Assembly (NCBI GenBank): GCA_022865865.1
Contig: JALHTN010000272.1
Span: 1-6,576, forward strand
Source: Anaerolineales bacterium
Lineage (GTDB): Bacteria > Chloroflexota > Anaerolineae > Anaerolineales > UBA4823
Reading direction: 5' to 3'
DNA: 6,576 bases
Numbering within the stretch: position 1 is the stretch's first letter; every line of letters begins with the position of its first letter. The position numbers were made by a program, and so were the translations under genes. Of the stretch, positions 1-6,331 are shown in pieces. The notes beneath the pieces were generated by a model that was not told the origin of the DNA, made no database searches, and was given only the letters and a program-made list of their open reading frames with translations.

Positions 1-2063
1 ATCAGCTGTTCGTAGTAGGCATTTCCGATCCCCATGGCCACCCCGCCATGCACCTGTCCATCCAGGATCAGCGGGTTGAGCACCGTGCCGCAATCTTCTA
101 CCACCACATAACGTTTAATCTCAATCATCAAGGTTTCTGGATCAACTTCGATGATCATGGCATGCACACCGAATGCAGTTGCACCTGATTTGGGTCCGAA
201 GTAAGCGGTGGCTTCTAATCCCGGCTCCGTGCCAGGTTCTACGGCACCGCGCAAAGGGTTTGCTTCGGCTGCCAAATCACCCAGGCTTATTGATTGGCGA
301 GGGATATCAGCCACACGCACAAAACCATCCTCGAGTTCAAGTTCTTCTTCAGGTGTTTCTAAGAGCTTGCTGGCCAGCTTGAGCACTTTCTCTCTGACAA
401 TGGTAGCAGAGGCGTGAATTGCATTGCCTGCTACTACGGCGCCGCGGCTGGCAAAAGTGCCCGTCCCCCAATGGAATTCAGCGCTGTCCCCGCTGACCAG
501 GTTTACATCCCGGACATCCACTCCCAGCTGGTCGGCTACGATCTGGGCAAAAGAAGTGAAGTGACCCTGTCCCTGGGTACCCACGCCGGTGGCGACGTTG
601 ATTTTTCCGCTCGGTTCGACTGTGACACGGGCACCTTCATAGGGACCGACACCAGTTGTTTCAACAAACGGCACGAGGGCAATACCCACGTGACGTCCCT
701 CGGCTCGCAAGCGTGGCTGTTCATCCCTGATGAACTCTTCATAGCCGATCATCTCGGCCGCTTTTTCAACTGCAGGCTGGTAATTTCCGCTATCGAAAAT
801 TAGCCGCGAAAAGGCCTGGTCAATGATGCCTCGATCATAGGGAAAGGCGTCCGGCGGGATCAGATTGCGCAGGCGGATTTCGATAGGATCGATACCCAGT
901 TCCTTGGCAGCAATGTCCAACAGACGCTCAACGACAAAGATACCCTGGGGTCGACCCGCACCCCGGATGGGAGTGGTGTACATTTTATTGGTGAAGACAA
1001 CCGTGAGATCGCTGTAATAATTGGGCACATCGTATGCTCCGGTGGCATGCGATTCCGTATTGAGTGGGAGCGTGAGTCCGTAAGGATCGTATGCTCCTGA
1101 ATCGTGCAGGAAAGTATGACTGACGCCAAGGATTTTTCCATCCTTCGTGAGCAGCATTTCTGCATCATGAACCTGGCGACGTTCCTGGGTCGTGCCGACG
1201 AAGTTCTCGCGCCGGTCTTCAATCCACTTGACCGGTTTTCCTAGTTTCATGGAGATCCAGGGCAGCAAAATTTCCTCCGGGTAGTGCATCATCATCTTGG
1301 GTCCAAATCCACCACCGATGAAAGGAGCAATCACCCGCACTTGAGATTGGTTGAGCCCAAGCCGACTGGCAAGACCGTTGCGGATGGGGATCGGGGCCTG
1401 GGTGGTATCCCAAACCGTCATGTGCTGGCTTTTTGGATCCCAGTGGGCGACGATACCACGATTTTCCATCGCCGCGGCCGCGCCGCGGTCGATTTCGATC
1501 ACCCGACTGATGATCACTTCCGCAGCTGCTTTGGCTGCCTGGTAGTCTCCCTTATTCTGAATCATGTGGCAAGCCAGGTTTGAATCAAGATCGTCATGGA
1601 CCAGGGGTGCTTGCGGGTCGAGGGCAGACTCAATATCCGCGACTGGTTCTAATGCCTCGAACTCGACCAGGATGTCTTCCACAGCGTCTTCGGCAATGTA
1701 GCGACTTTCGGCGATGACCATCACGATGGGTTCACCGACATGACGGACTTTACCTTTTGCCAGGGGGACCTGGGTGCGGGAGTGGAAGGTGATGTCCTCA
1801 ACTGTCGGCGGAGGTGACACATTTGGGGGACCGGGCTGCCATTCGTCACCCATTCCTTCAGCGGTGATAACTGCTACAACTCCAGGGCGTTCCTGAGCCT
1901 GAGTGATATCGATGCTGAGCAGGTTGGCATGTGCGTAATCGCTGCGCAGAAAAGCGGCATGCAGCATTCCAGGGATATTGACATCGTCGACAAAGAGGGC
2001 TTCCCCGGTCAGCAAGCGGGGATCTTCATTTCGTTTAATGCGTTCGCCGATATATTTTTTCAT
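1..2063 (-). CDS. Molybdenum hydroxylase large (molybdopterin-binding) subunit, CoxL/XdhA-like; 3' end outside window
   Basis: I translated this frame codon by codon from the ATG at 2063 to the window edge. It is open for 687 codons with no stop. Relatives are about 750-810 residues, so roughly the last 100 are missing, including the conserved C-terminal GxGE glutamate. The subunit binds the molybdopterin cofactor and hydroxylates the substrate, passing electrons to the 2Fe-2S and FAD subunits. Visible landmarks: IGERIKRNEDPRLLTG near the N-terminus (residues 5-20), VRHVGEPIVMVIAE (106-119), the cofactor motif IGGGFGPKM (249-257), the active-site loop PIRGAGRPQG (365-374), TQGQGH (496-501), SGDS with GTGTFASRG (524-541) and VEDCGTVLNPLILDGQ (655-670). 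The loop lacks the cysteine of the AYxCSFR motif in genuine (form I) CO dehydrogenase, so the substrate is unknown and need not be CO. AGGA lies 10 nt before the ATG. It is the last gene of the M-S-L set. Confidence 0.93.
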   Translation of the reverse strand, partial: MKKYIGERIKRNEDPRLLTGEALFVDDVNIPGMLHAAFLRSDYAHANLLSIDITQAQERPGVVAVITAEGMGDEWQPGPPNVSPPPTVEDITFHSRTQVPLAKGKVRHVGEPIVMVIAESRYIAEDAVEDILVEFEALEPVADIESALDPQAPLVHDDLDSNLACHMIQNKGDYQAAKAAAEVIISRVIEIDRGAAAAMENRGIVAHWDPKSQHMTVWDTTQAPIPIRNGLASRLGLNQSQVRVIAPFIGGGFGPKMMMHYPEEILLPWISMKLGKPVKWIEDRRENFVGTTQERRQVHDAEMLLTKDGKILGVSHTFLHDSGAYDPYGLTLPLNTESHATGAYDVPNYYSDLTVVFTNKMYTTPIRGAGRPQGIFVVERLLDIAAKELGIDPIEIRLRNLIPPDAFPYDRGIIDQAFSRLIFDSGNYQPAVEKAAEMIGYEEFIRDEQPRLRAEGRHVGIALVPFVETTGVGPYEGARVTVEPSGKINVATGVGTQGQGHFTSFAQIVADQLGVDVRDVNLVSGDSAEFHWGTGTFASRGAVVAGNAIHASATIVREKVLKLASKLLETPEEELELEDGFVRVADIPRQSISLGDLAAEANPLRGAVEPGTEPGLEATAYFGPKSGATAFGVHAMIIEVDPETLMIEIKRYVVVEDCGTVLNPLILDGQVHGGVAMGIGNAYYEQL

Positions 2064-2126
2064 TTATGACCGTTCCTGTTTATTCGTAAAGATGGAAGAT
2101 ATTTCATCGCTGAACCTTGTGCTCAT

Positions 2127-2603
2127 TCAAGCATTCATGGATTCTGCCGCTAATTTCACGGCATCCACGATGTGCTGGTAGCCTGTACAGCGGCAGAGGT
2201 TGCCCGAAATTGCGTGACGAATTTCATCTTCATCAGGCTGCGGATTATTTTCCAGGAATGGGACCAGGGTCATTAATATCCCGGGAGTGCAGAATCCACA
2301 CTGCAGGCCATGTGCATCCCAAAACGCCTGCTGGATCAGGTGCAGGTTCTCGGATGTCCCCAGCCCCTCAACGGTTTGGATTTCGTGCCCATTGGCTTGA
2401 ATGGCAAACAATAAACATGAACGGACGGGTAATCCATCGAATAATACAGTGCAGGCACCACAGACACCATGCTCACAGCCGATGTGAGTTCCGGTTAAAC
2501 TAAGGTCCTGGCGCAGAAAATCGCTCAGCAGGAGGCGCGCTTCGACTTCTCGCTGGTAATCCGTATCGTTGACGGTTACTGATAAATGATAAAGATCGCT
2601 CAT
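2127..2603 (-). CDS. Molybdenum hydroxylase small subunit, two [2Fe-2S] clusters (CoxS-like)
   Basis: 158 residues, the usual size for this subunit. It carries electrons from the molybdenum site to FAD. The N-terminal plant-ferredoxin-type domain holds the first cluster with C43, C48, C51 (CEHGVCGAC) and C63. The C-terminal four-helix domain holds the second with C102 and C105 (CGFC) and C137 and C139 (CRC, in GNLCRCTGY). All eight ligands are present, so both clusters should assemble. There is no signal peptide. The ATG at 2603 is preceded by GGGAGA 5 nt upstream, which supports this start. The gene lies 45 bp after the FAD-subunit gene and 63 bp before the large-subunit gene, so the three are very probably cotranscribed and form one (LMS)-type complex. 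Automatic labels such as 'carbon-monoxide dehydrogenase small subunit' are not justified by this sequence alone. Confidence 0.97.
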   Translation of the reverse strand: MSDLYHLSVTVNDTDYQREVEARLLLSDFLRQDLSLTGTHIGCEHGVCGACTVLFDGLPVRSCLLFAIQANGHEIQTVEGLGTSENLHLIQQAFWDAHGLQCGFCTPGILMTLVPFLENNPQPDEDEIRHAISGNLCRCTGYQHIVDAVKLAAESMNA

Positions 2604-2648
2604 ATTGTTCTCCCAATTGGGGTCTTTTAGAGACCATCAATTTCTATC
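2604..2648 (-). other. Short intergenic region with a small hairpin and a palindrome overlapping the ribosome-binding site of the 2Fe-2S subunit gene
   Basis: Plus-strand GGTCT (2621-2625) and AGACC (2631-2635) form a 5-bp stem with a 5-nt loop. Directly beside it lies the perfect 10-bp palindrome CCCAATTGGG (2612-2621), half of which overlaps the GGGAGA ribosome-binding site (2609-2614). Structures here could adjust translation of the second subunit relative to the first. The elements are short and may be chance. Confidence 0.3.
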
Positions 2649-3533
2649 TTAATGGGCTGAGACCTTAGCTCGTTCTAACGCTTTTTCGAGAGCCTGTCGC
2701 GTGAGCACTTTTACCAGATGCCGGCGGTAGGCTGAGCTGGCGTGGATGTCACTGCTGGGATCGACATCCTCTGTGCCAGCTGTCTCGGCCGCAGCACGTA
2801 TAAGCTCTGGAGCAGGTCGTTGATTTCTCAGGACCTCGGCAGCTTTTTGTGCCACAACAGGTCCATCACCTACGCTGAATAACACGATCTGCGCTCGATG
2901 GATGTGCTCTCGATCATCAAGTGAAACCACTGCCGCGACGCCGACCAGAGCAAAATCATGCGGTCGTTGGGCAACTTCCATTAATGCCCAGCCAGTTCGC
3001 GGTGGGAAAGCAGGGAGAATTATCTCTACCAGCAGTTCTTGCGGTTCAAGCTGGGTGGTGAACATTCCCAGGAAGAAATCAGCTGCATTTGCTTCCCTCT
3101 CTGCGGATTGGCTGCGCATGCGAAAACGCCCATCCAAGGCTACACTAAGAGCAACCAGCTCCGCGGATGGATCGGCGTGAGCAATACTGCCGCCGAATGT
3201 CCCCCGGCTGCGGATTTGCGTTGTGGCTATTTGCGGCATCGCTTCGGCAATCAAGGGAGCCCGTTCAGCAACCAGCGGATCATGTTCCACCTGATGGTGG
3301 CGAGTCATGGCCCCTAACCTCAATCCGCCTTGATCATCGGGGCGGATATAGGATAGCTCGGGGATGCTGTTTAAATCGATCAAGACCGCTGGCTGTGCCA
3401 GCCGGAAATTCATCATCGGGATCAGGCTTTGGCCGCCAGCCAAGGCTTTGGCGTCATAGCCATGTTCTGACAGATGCAGCAAAGCTTCGTCGATTGAGGT
3501 GGGATTAAAATATTCAAATGGGGGTGGTTTCAT
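2649..3533 (-). CDS. Molybdenum hydroxylase medium subunit, FAD-binding (CoxM-like)
   Basis: 294 residues, typical for the FAD-binding subunit of the xanthine dehydrogenase/CO dehydrogenase superfamily. It receives electrons from the 2Fe-2S subunit and hands them to the final acceptor. The N-terminal FAD domain starts with the usual PPPFEYFNPTSIDEALLHL (residues 3-21) and has the pyrophosphate-binding motif AGGQS (32-36) followed by LIPMMNFRLAQP. The second FAD motif is RGTFGGSIAHADPSAE (110-125), corresponding to TxGGN/S-hADP in the family. The C-terminal CO-dehydrogenase flavoprotein domain shows QRPHDFALVGVAA (189-201) and the terminal SSAYRRHLVKVLTRQAL (266-282). It has no 4Fe-4S insertion of the kind found in 4-hydroxybenzoyl-CoA reductase. 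The start at 3533 is fixed by a near-perfect Shine-Dalgarno sequence. It is the first gene of the hydroxylase set and follows the NmrA-like gene after 52 bp. Confidence 0.97.
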   Translation of the reverse strand: MKPPPFEYFNPTSIDEALLHLSEHGYDAKALAGGQSLIPMMNFRLAQPAVLIDLNSIPELSYIRPDDQGGLRLGAMTRHHQVEHDPLVAERAPLIAEAMPQIATTQIRSRGTFGGSIAHADPSAELVALSVALDGRFRMRSQSAEREANAADFFLGMFTTQLEPQELLVEIILPAFPPRTGWALMEVAQRPHDFALVGVAAVVSLDDREHIHRAQIVLFSVGDGPVVAQKAAEVLRNQRPAPELIRAAAETAGTEDVDPSSDIHASSAYRRHLVKVLTRQALEKALERAKVSAH

Positions 3534-3536
3534 AGG

Positions 3537-3543
3537 TCCTCCT
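3537..3543 (-). promoter_or_regulatory. Strong ribosome-binding site for the FAD-subunit gene
   Basis: Read on the minus strand this is AGGAGGA, an almost perfect match to the anti-Shine-Dalgarno sequence. It ends 3 nt before the ATG at 3533 (4 nt if only AGGAGG is counted). It is the strongest ribosome-binding site in the window and decides the start of this gene. It suggests the hydroxylase set can be translated efficiently without coupling to the gene upstream. Confidence 0.8.
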
Positions 3544-3585
3544 ACCTCTGTTGCATGGTTTTTAGATAGTCAATGATACTTCACT

Positions 3586-4455
3586 TTAATAAGTGTCTCG
3601 CCTTGCGTTCATTTTGCGTTTGATGAAACCCTCTAAGGTTGCTGGTGGACGATTGAGCAACCAGGTTAGAACTTTAGAATTGCCCAGGAATCCGTAATCT
3701 TGATAATAGTGGAACATGGCCACCAGGGTCCTAACCTGGTAGTCGCCAATCCCTGCAGCGTACGCTTGTTGGCACCAATCATCAATCGGAACCTGGGTTA
3801 CCTGGACAGGGCGTTCCAACTCCCGGCTCAGGACAGCAGCAATTTCTATTTGGGTGCGTCCTTCGCTGCTGACCAGTTCATAAGTCGCAAATCGGTGACC
3901 AGGTTCGGTGAGCACGATGGCAGCCGCTTGAGCTACATCTGCTAAATCAACCAGGCTCAAGCGGGTATCAGCCGGGTATGGAACAGGATAAATACCTTCG
4001 CTGATGATGCGCTCCCAATGAACTATTATGTTCTGCATATAGGCCGCGGGCTGCAAGATGGTATACGGCAATTGGGAGCCGATCAGCTGTTCCTCAACCC
4101 GCATTTTATTCCAATGGTGCGGCATGGCCTCAATTTGGGGCTTGAGAACAGAGTGGAACACGAGATGCTGCACCCCAGCAGATCGGGCAGCCGCGATCAC
4201 ATTCTGACCTATCGCGATCTCGTCCGGGTTCATGTTTGGGCAAATGTGGTAAAGCGCCTGCACGCCTTGCGCGGCCTGCTCCATGATCGCCTGGGAGTTC
4301 ATATCTCCAACGATGACATCCTGCGCACCGATGGATGCGACCGCCTGGATTTGATCAGGTCGATGGACAAGCGCGCGCACTGGGATTTCTTTCTCGACGA
4401 GCGCTCGAAGGACACTGCGTCCCGTTTTTCCTGCTGAACCGGTGATCAGGATCAT
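3586..4455 (-). CDS. NmrA-like atypical short-chain dehydrogenase/reductase, NAD(P)-binding
   Basis: 289 residues from the ATG at 4455. A GTG three codons upstream (4464) would give 292 residues. I prefer the ATG because it places MILITG at the N-terminus, as in relatives, and has a weak purine-rich AGTGAG 4 nt upstream, whereas nothing comparable precedes the GTG. The N-terminal Rossmann fold shows TGSAGKTG (G6, G9, G12 of the GxxGxxG motif), then VRALVHRPDQ, with R34 in the region that favours NADP(H) in this family, and GDM at residues 50-52. HSVLKPQ and HHWNKMRVEEQL (S102, K117), LQPAAYMQN (134-142) and VDLADVAQAA (169-178) are typical of the NmrA/HSCARG/quinone oxidoreductase 2 group. 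The Tyr of the classical YxxxK is not present, as is common here. It may reduce a pathway intermediate or act as a redox-sensing binding protein; the sequence does not decide. It sits between the hydrolase and hydroxylase genes, on the same strand. Confidence 0.88.
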   Translation of the reverse strand: MILITGSAGKTGRSVLRALVEKEIPVRALVHRPDQIQAVASIGAQDVIVGDMNSQAIMEQAAQGVQALYHICPNMNPDEIAIGQNVIAAARSAGVQHLVFHSVLKPQIEAMPHHWNKMRVEEQLIGSQLPYTILQPAAYMQNIIVHWERIISEGIYPVPYPADTRLSLVDLADVAQAAAIVLTEPGHRFATYELVSSEGRTQIEIAAVLSRELERPVQVTQVPIDDWCQQAYAAGIGDYQVRTLVAMFHYYQDYGFLGNSKVLTWLLNRPPATLEGFIKRKMNARRDTY

Positions 4456-4464
4456 AAGACTCAC

Positions 4465-4588
4465 TGAAGGGTTGTCGTCAGGATAATATTGATCATGCTC
4501 AACCGGGTGGAGCCCCTATCTTCCACGACGAGATACCTGGCACCACTCAACCTGACACGCTCCTCAGGGCAGCTCATTCTCAAAGAGT
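4465..4588. other. 124-bp intergenic stretch between the hydrolase and NmrA-like genes; no confident element
   Basis: This is the longest gap between genes in the window. It contains the outer arm of the inverted repeat at the hydrolase stop codon and a short imperfect stem (GTGGA/TCCAC near 4505-4525). I could not find a sigma-70 promoter pair with correct spacing or a terminator with a T-run. An internal promoter is possible but not shown by the sequence. Confidence 0.35.
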
Positions 4589-4605
4589 TTATCCACCCTC
4601 TTTGA
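4580..4605 (-). repeat. Inverted repeat (8-bp perfect stem, 10-nt loop) spanning the hydrolase stop codon
   Basis: On the plus strand TCAAAGAG (4580-4587) is mirrored exactly by CTCTTTGA (4598-4605), with a 10-nt loop that contains the stop codon of the double-cyclase gene (4589-4591). In the transcript it would form a hairpin over the last codons and the stop. No run of T follows it in the direction of transcription, and the stem is not GC-rich, so it does not look like a standard intrinsic terminator. It could mark an mRNA processing or stability element at the border to the next gene, or be coincidental. Confidence 0.45.
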
Positions 4606-6262
4606 AGGCGATGAAGCGACCCCACATGGAGGCGATTTCCATACCTTTCTGCAGATAGCAGCCAATGTAATAACGTCCGCTCTCGGCCTGGGCAATATCT
4701 TTTCCTAGATTTTCTGCGTGAACGATCTCTTTTGGAAAGAGGTTGAGATGCGTGTCCTGGTAATACTTATCCAACGGGTACATCTCGTCCCAGTCTTTAC
4801 CAAAGTCTTCTACCAATTTGCGATTGGCTTCCTCGAAAGTCTTGGGGTGCCAGATGCGCTGGATGGTGTTCATGGGATGATCCTGGCTGACCGCATCGAT
4901 CGCCAGCCATTTGAGCTTCTTATCTATACACCATTGCGAGAAGTCTGGTGAAGGACCAGGATGTTTGATCATATACCGAAATTCATCCGAATCTGGGCTG
5001 ATCCAACCGTATTTGGACCAACCGGTCTTGAGGATCAAGATATCTCCCTCACGAACCTCAACCACACTCTCTATCATCTCAGGTGTGTACACGCTGGAGT
5101 CGGAAACCAGGTGGGAGATATCGGCGATCACTCCGGGACCAACCCAATTTTCCAAGGGTACCTGCCCGATCGTTCTACCAGCAGGCCAGAAGTGCTTTTC
5201 CCCATCCATGTGGGAAGCCAGGTGGATGCTGGCGTTGCATATCGAGCCATTACGACCCATACCGAAATATTGACCACCGACCCGTTTGGTATAGGTAACT
5301 GTCAGCGGAACGTAGTTTGCCCATTGGGGGGTTTGAACGCTGAAAGGTATTGTCAGGTCCAGCATCTCAGCCGCAGCCATCACCTCGAAGAACTGCTCTT
5401 CGTGCATGCCATCCGGAGGCTGCATGGCAACAGCCCGTGACCAGGACGATTCCACCTCCATAAAAGGGATGGGTGGGATCATGAGCCAGGCGCGCTGGTT
5501 CTGGAGCTGGTCGATGTCACCAACGATTGATTCTGCCAGCAGGAGATGCGCTTTGGGCATCGTATCGTGAGTCAGGTGGTAGTATTCCTCCTGGGGGTAC
5601 ATTTCATCCCAGGATTTTCCGTAATCAGCCATCAGCTTGGCTTCCGCTTTCTCAAACTCATTGGCATGCATGTAGCGGATGGGGGTATTCATCGGATGCT
5701 CAGCACAACCGCAATCAACACCAATTATTTTAAGATTCATCTCCAAAGCCCACTCGAAAAAACCCGGGGCGGGTCCAGGATGGCGGACCAGGAATCCAAA
5801 TTCCTTTGATTCAACCCCGCCCTGTGCCTCTGGATTGGGAATATCCGGCTGGTCCCAAGAGTAGCGATGGTAGCCGGTGTTGATGATCAGGATGTCGCCT
5901 TTTTTAACGGTGGCTCGCTCCATGATCATCTCGGGCGTGTAGAGACTGTAGTCTGAAACCGCGTCCGAGATGTCGACGACCACACCCGGGCCACAAAGGT
6001 CTTCCAATGTAATATCGGAAATCGCTCTGCCGCCAGAATGAAATGCGGTCTCGCCAACCAGATGGGTGCCAACCGTATTGCTCCAATTCAGCAGCTGCCC
6101 GTTTGCCCCCTGGCCGCCACCGTATGCCCCGGTGACCCGTTTGAAGAAGTGGATCTCCAAAGATTTCTCCCCTGGCCAGGGCGGCGTGAAGATGCTGCAG
6201 CCCTGCGTCAGGTCGAAAAGCTTTGCCTTTGATAGTGTCTCGATGAACTGCTCTCGCTCCAT
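4589..6262 (-). CDS. Double-domain cyclase-family metal-dependent hydrolase (kynurenine formamidase/isatin hydrolase fold)
   Basis: 557 residues made of two homologous cyclase domains (about 1-280 and 285-557). Single-domain relatives are about 210-280 residues, so this is a tandem duplication or fusion. The family hydrolyses amide or lactam bonds with Zn or Mn bound by an HxxxHxD...H motif. The C-terminal copy has it intact: H347, H351, D353 and H357 (HLASHMDGEKH), plus the later H462 (DHPMNT) and E517 (AEN). The N-terminal copy aligns without gaps but has T63, H67, V69 and A73 at these positions, keeping only one of four, although the later H189 (EHPMNT) and E244 remain. Both copies share GPGV(V/I)xDIS, YTPEMI, GDILI, HPGP and WDEMYP, which confirms the internal repeat. 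The N-terminal half is therefore probably structural or substrate-binding and the C-terminal half catalytic. There is no signal peptide. GTGAGG lies 5 nt before the ATG at 6262. The substrate is unknown; context suggests an amide, lactam or ureido intermediate. Confidence 0.92.
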   Translation of the reverse strand: MEREQFIETLSKAKLFDLTQGCSIFTPPWPGEKSLEIHFFKRVTGAYGGGQGANGQLLNWSNTVGTHLVGETAFHSGGRAISDITLEDLCGPGVVVDISDAVSDYSLYTPEMIMERATVKKGDILIINTGYHRYSWDQPDIPNPEAQGGVESKEFGFLVRHPGPAPGFFEWALEMNLKIIGVDCGCAEHPMNTPIRYMHANEFEKAEAKLMADYGKSWDEMYPQEEYYHLTHDTMPKAHLLLAESIVGDIDQLQNQRAWLMIPPIPFMEVESSWSRAVAMQPPDGMHEEQFFEVMAAAEMLDLTIPFSVQTPQWANYVPLTVTYTKRVGGQYFGMGRNGSICNASIHLASHMDGEKHFWPAGRTIGQVPLENWVGPGVIADISHLVSDSSVYTPEMIESVVEVREGDILILKTGWSKYGWISPDSDEFRYMIKHPGPSPDFSQWCIDKKLKWLAIDAVSQDHPMNTIQRIWHPKTFEEANRKLVEDFGKDWDEMYPLDKYYQDTHLNLFPKEIVHAENLGKDIAQAESGRYYIGCYLQKGMEIASMWGRFIAFKEGG

Positions 6263-6331
6263 TTGTGCCTCACTTTCTAATGATAAAGATCCTATATATT
6301 CTGATGAATAGTTCCTTATTTATTCGTTGAT
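6263..6331. other. 69-bp AT-rich intergenic stretch before the double-cyclase gene
   Basis: This gap is visibly richer in A+T than its surroundings and contains TATATA-like runs on the minus strand about 30 nt upstream of the hydrolase start, as well as that gene's ribosome-binding site (GTGAGG, 6268-6273). It is the most plausible place for an extra promoter in the window, but no convincing -35 box sits at the right distance. The short gap and shared strand equally allow read-through from the DUF1116 gene. Confidence 0.3.

Noticed and set aside
414..803. 129-codon plus-strand open frame
   Set aside because: It lies wholly antisense to the continuous large-subunit frame, whose conserved motifs are read on the minus strand. 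The plus-strand translation shows no recognisable domain.
860..1413. Two minus-strand open frames (860-1222 and 1219-1413) in other frames within the large-subunit region, which could suggest a frameshifted gene
   Set aside because: The main frame is open without interruption from 2063 to the edge, with family motifs all along it. The other frames give compositionally odd peptides without motifs.
1..2063. Carbon monoxide dehydrogenase (coxL) as the specific identity of the large subunit
   Set aside because: The cysteine-containing AYxCSFR loop is missing; the loop reads IRGAGRPQ. Only the superfamily can be assigned.
2117..2503. 128-codon plus-strand open frame opposite the 2Fe-2S subunit
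   Set aside because: The minus strand encodes all eight cluster cysteines; the plus-strand frame is a by-product.
3582..3595. CACTT/AAGTG inverted repeat at the stop codon of the NmrA-like gene as a terminator
   Set aside because: The stem is only 5 bp and AT-rich, with no T-run after it, and the next gene follows within 52 bp with a strong ribosome-binding site. It is too weak to call as a terminator.
4018..4437. 139-codon plus-strand open frame opposite the NmrA-like gene
   Set aside because: It is antisense to a clear Rossmann-fold gene and has no domain signature.
4961..5440. 159-codon plus-strand open frame opposite the double cyclase
   Set aside because: It is antisense to strongly conserved hydrolase sequence, has no ribosome-binding site of note and no recognisable domain. 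It is a shadow.
6263..6331. Sigma-70 promoter upstream of the double cyclase
   Set aside because: TATATA-like -10 candidates exist in this AT-rich gap, but I found no -35 box at 16-18 bp spacing, so no promoter is claimed.
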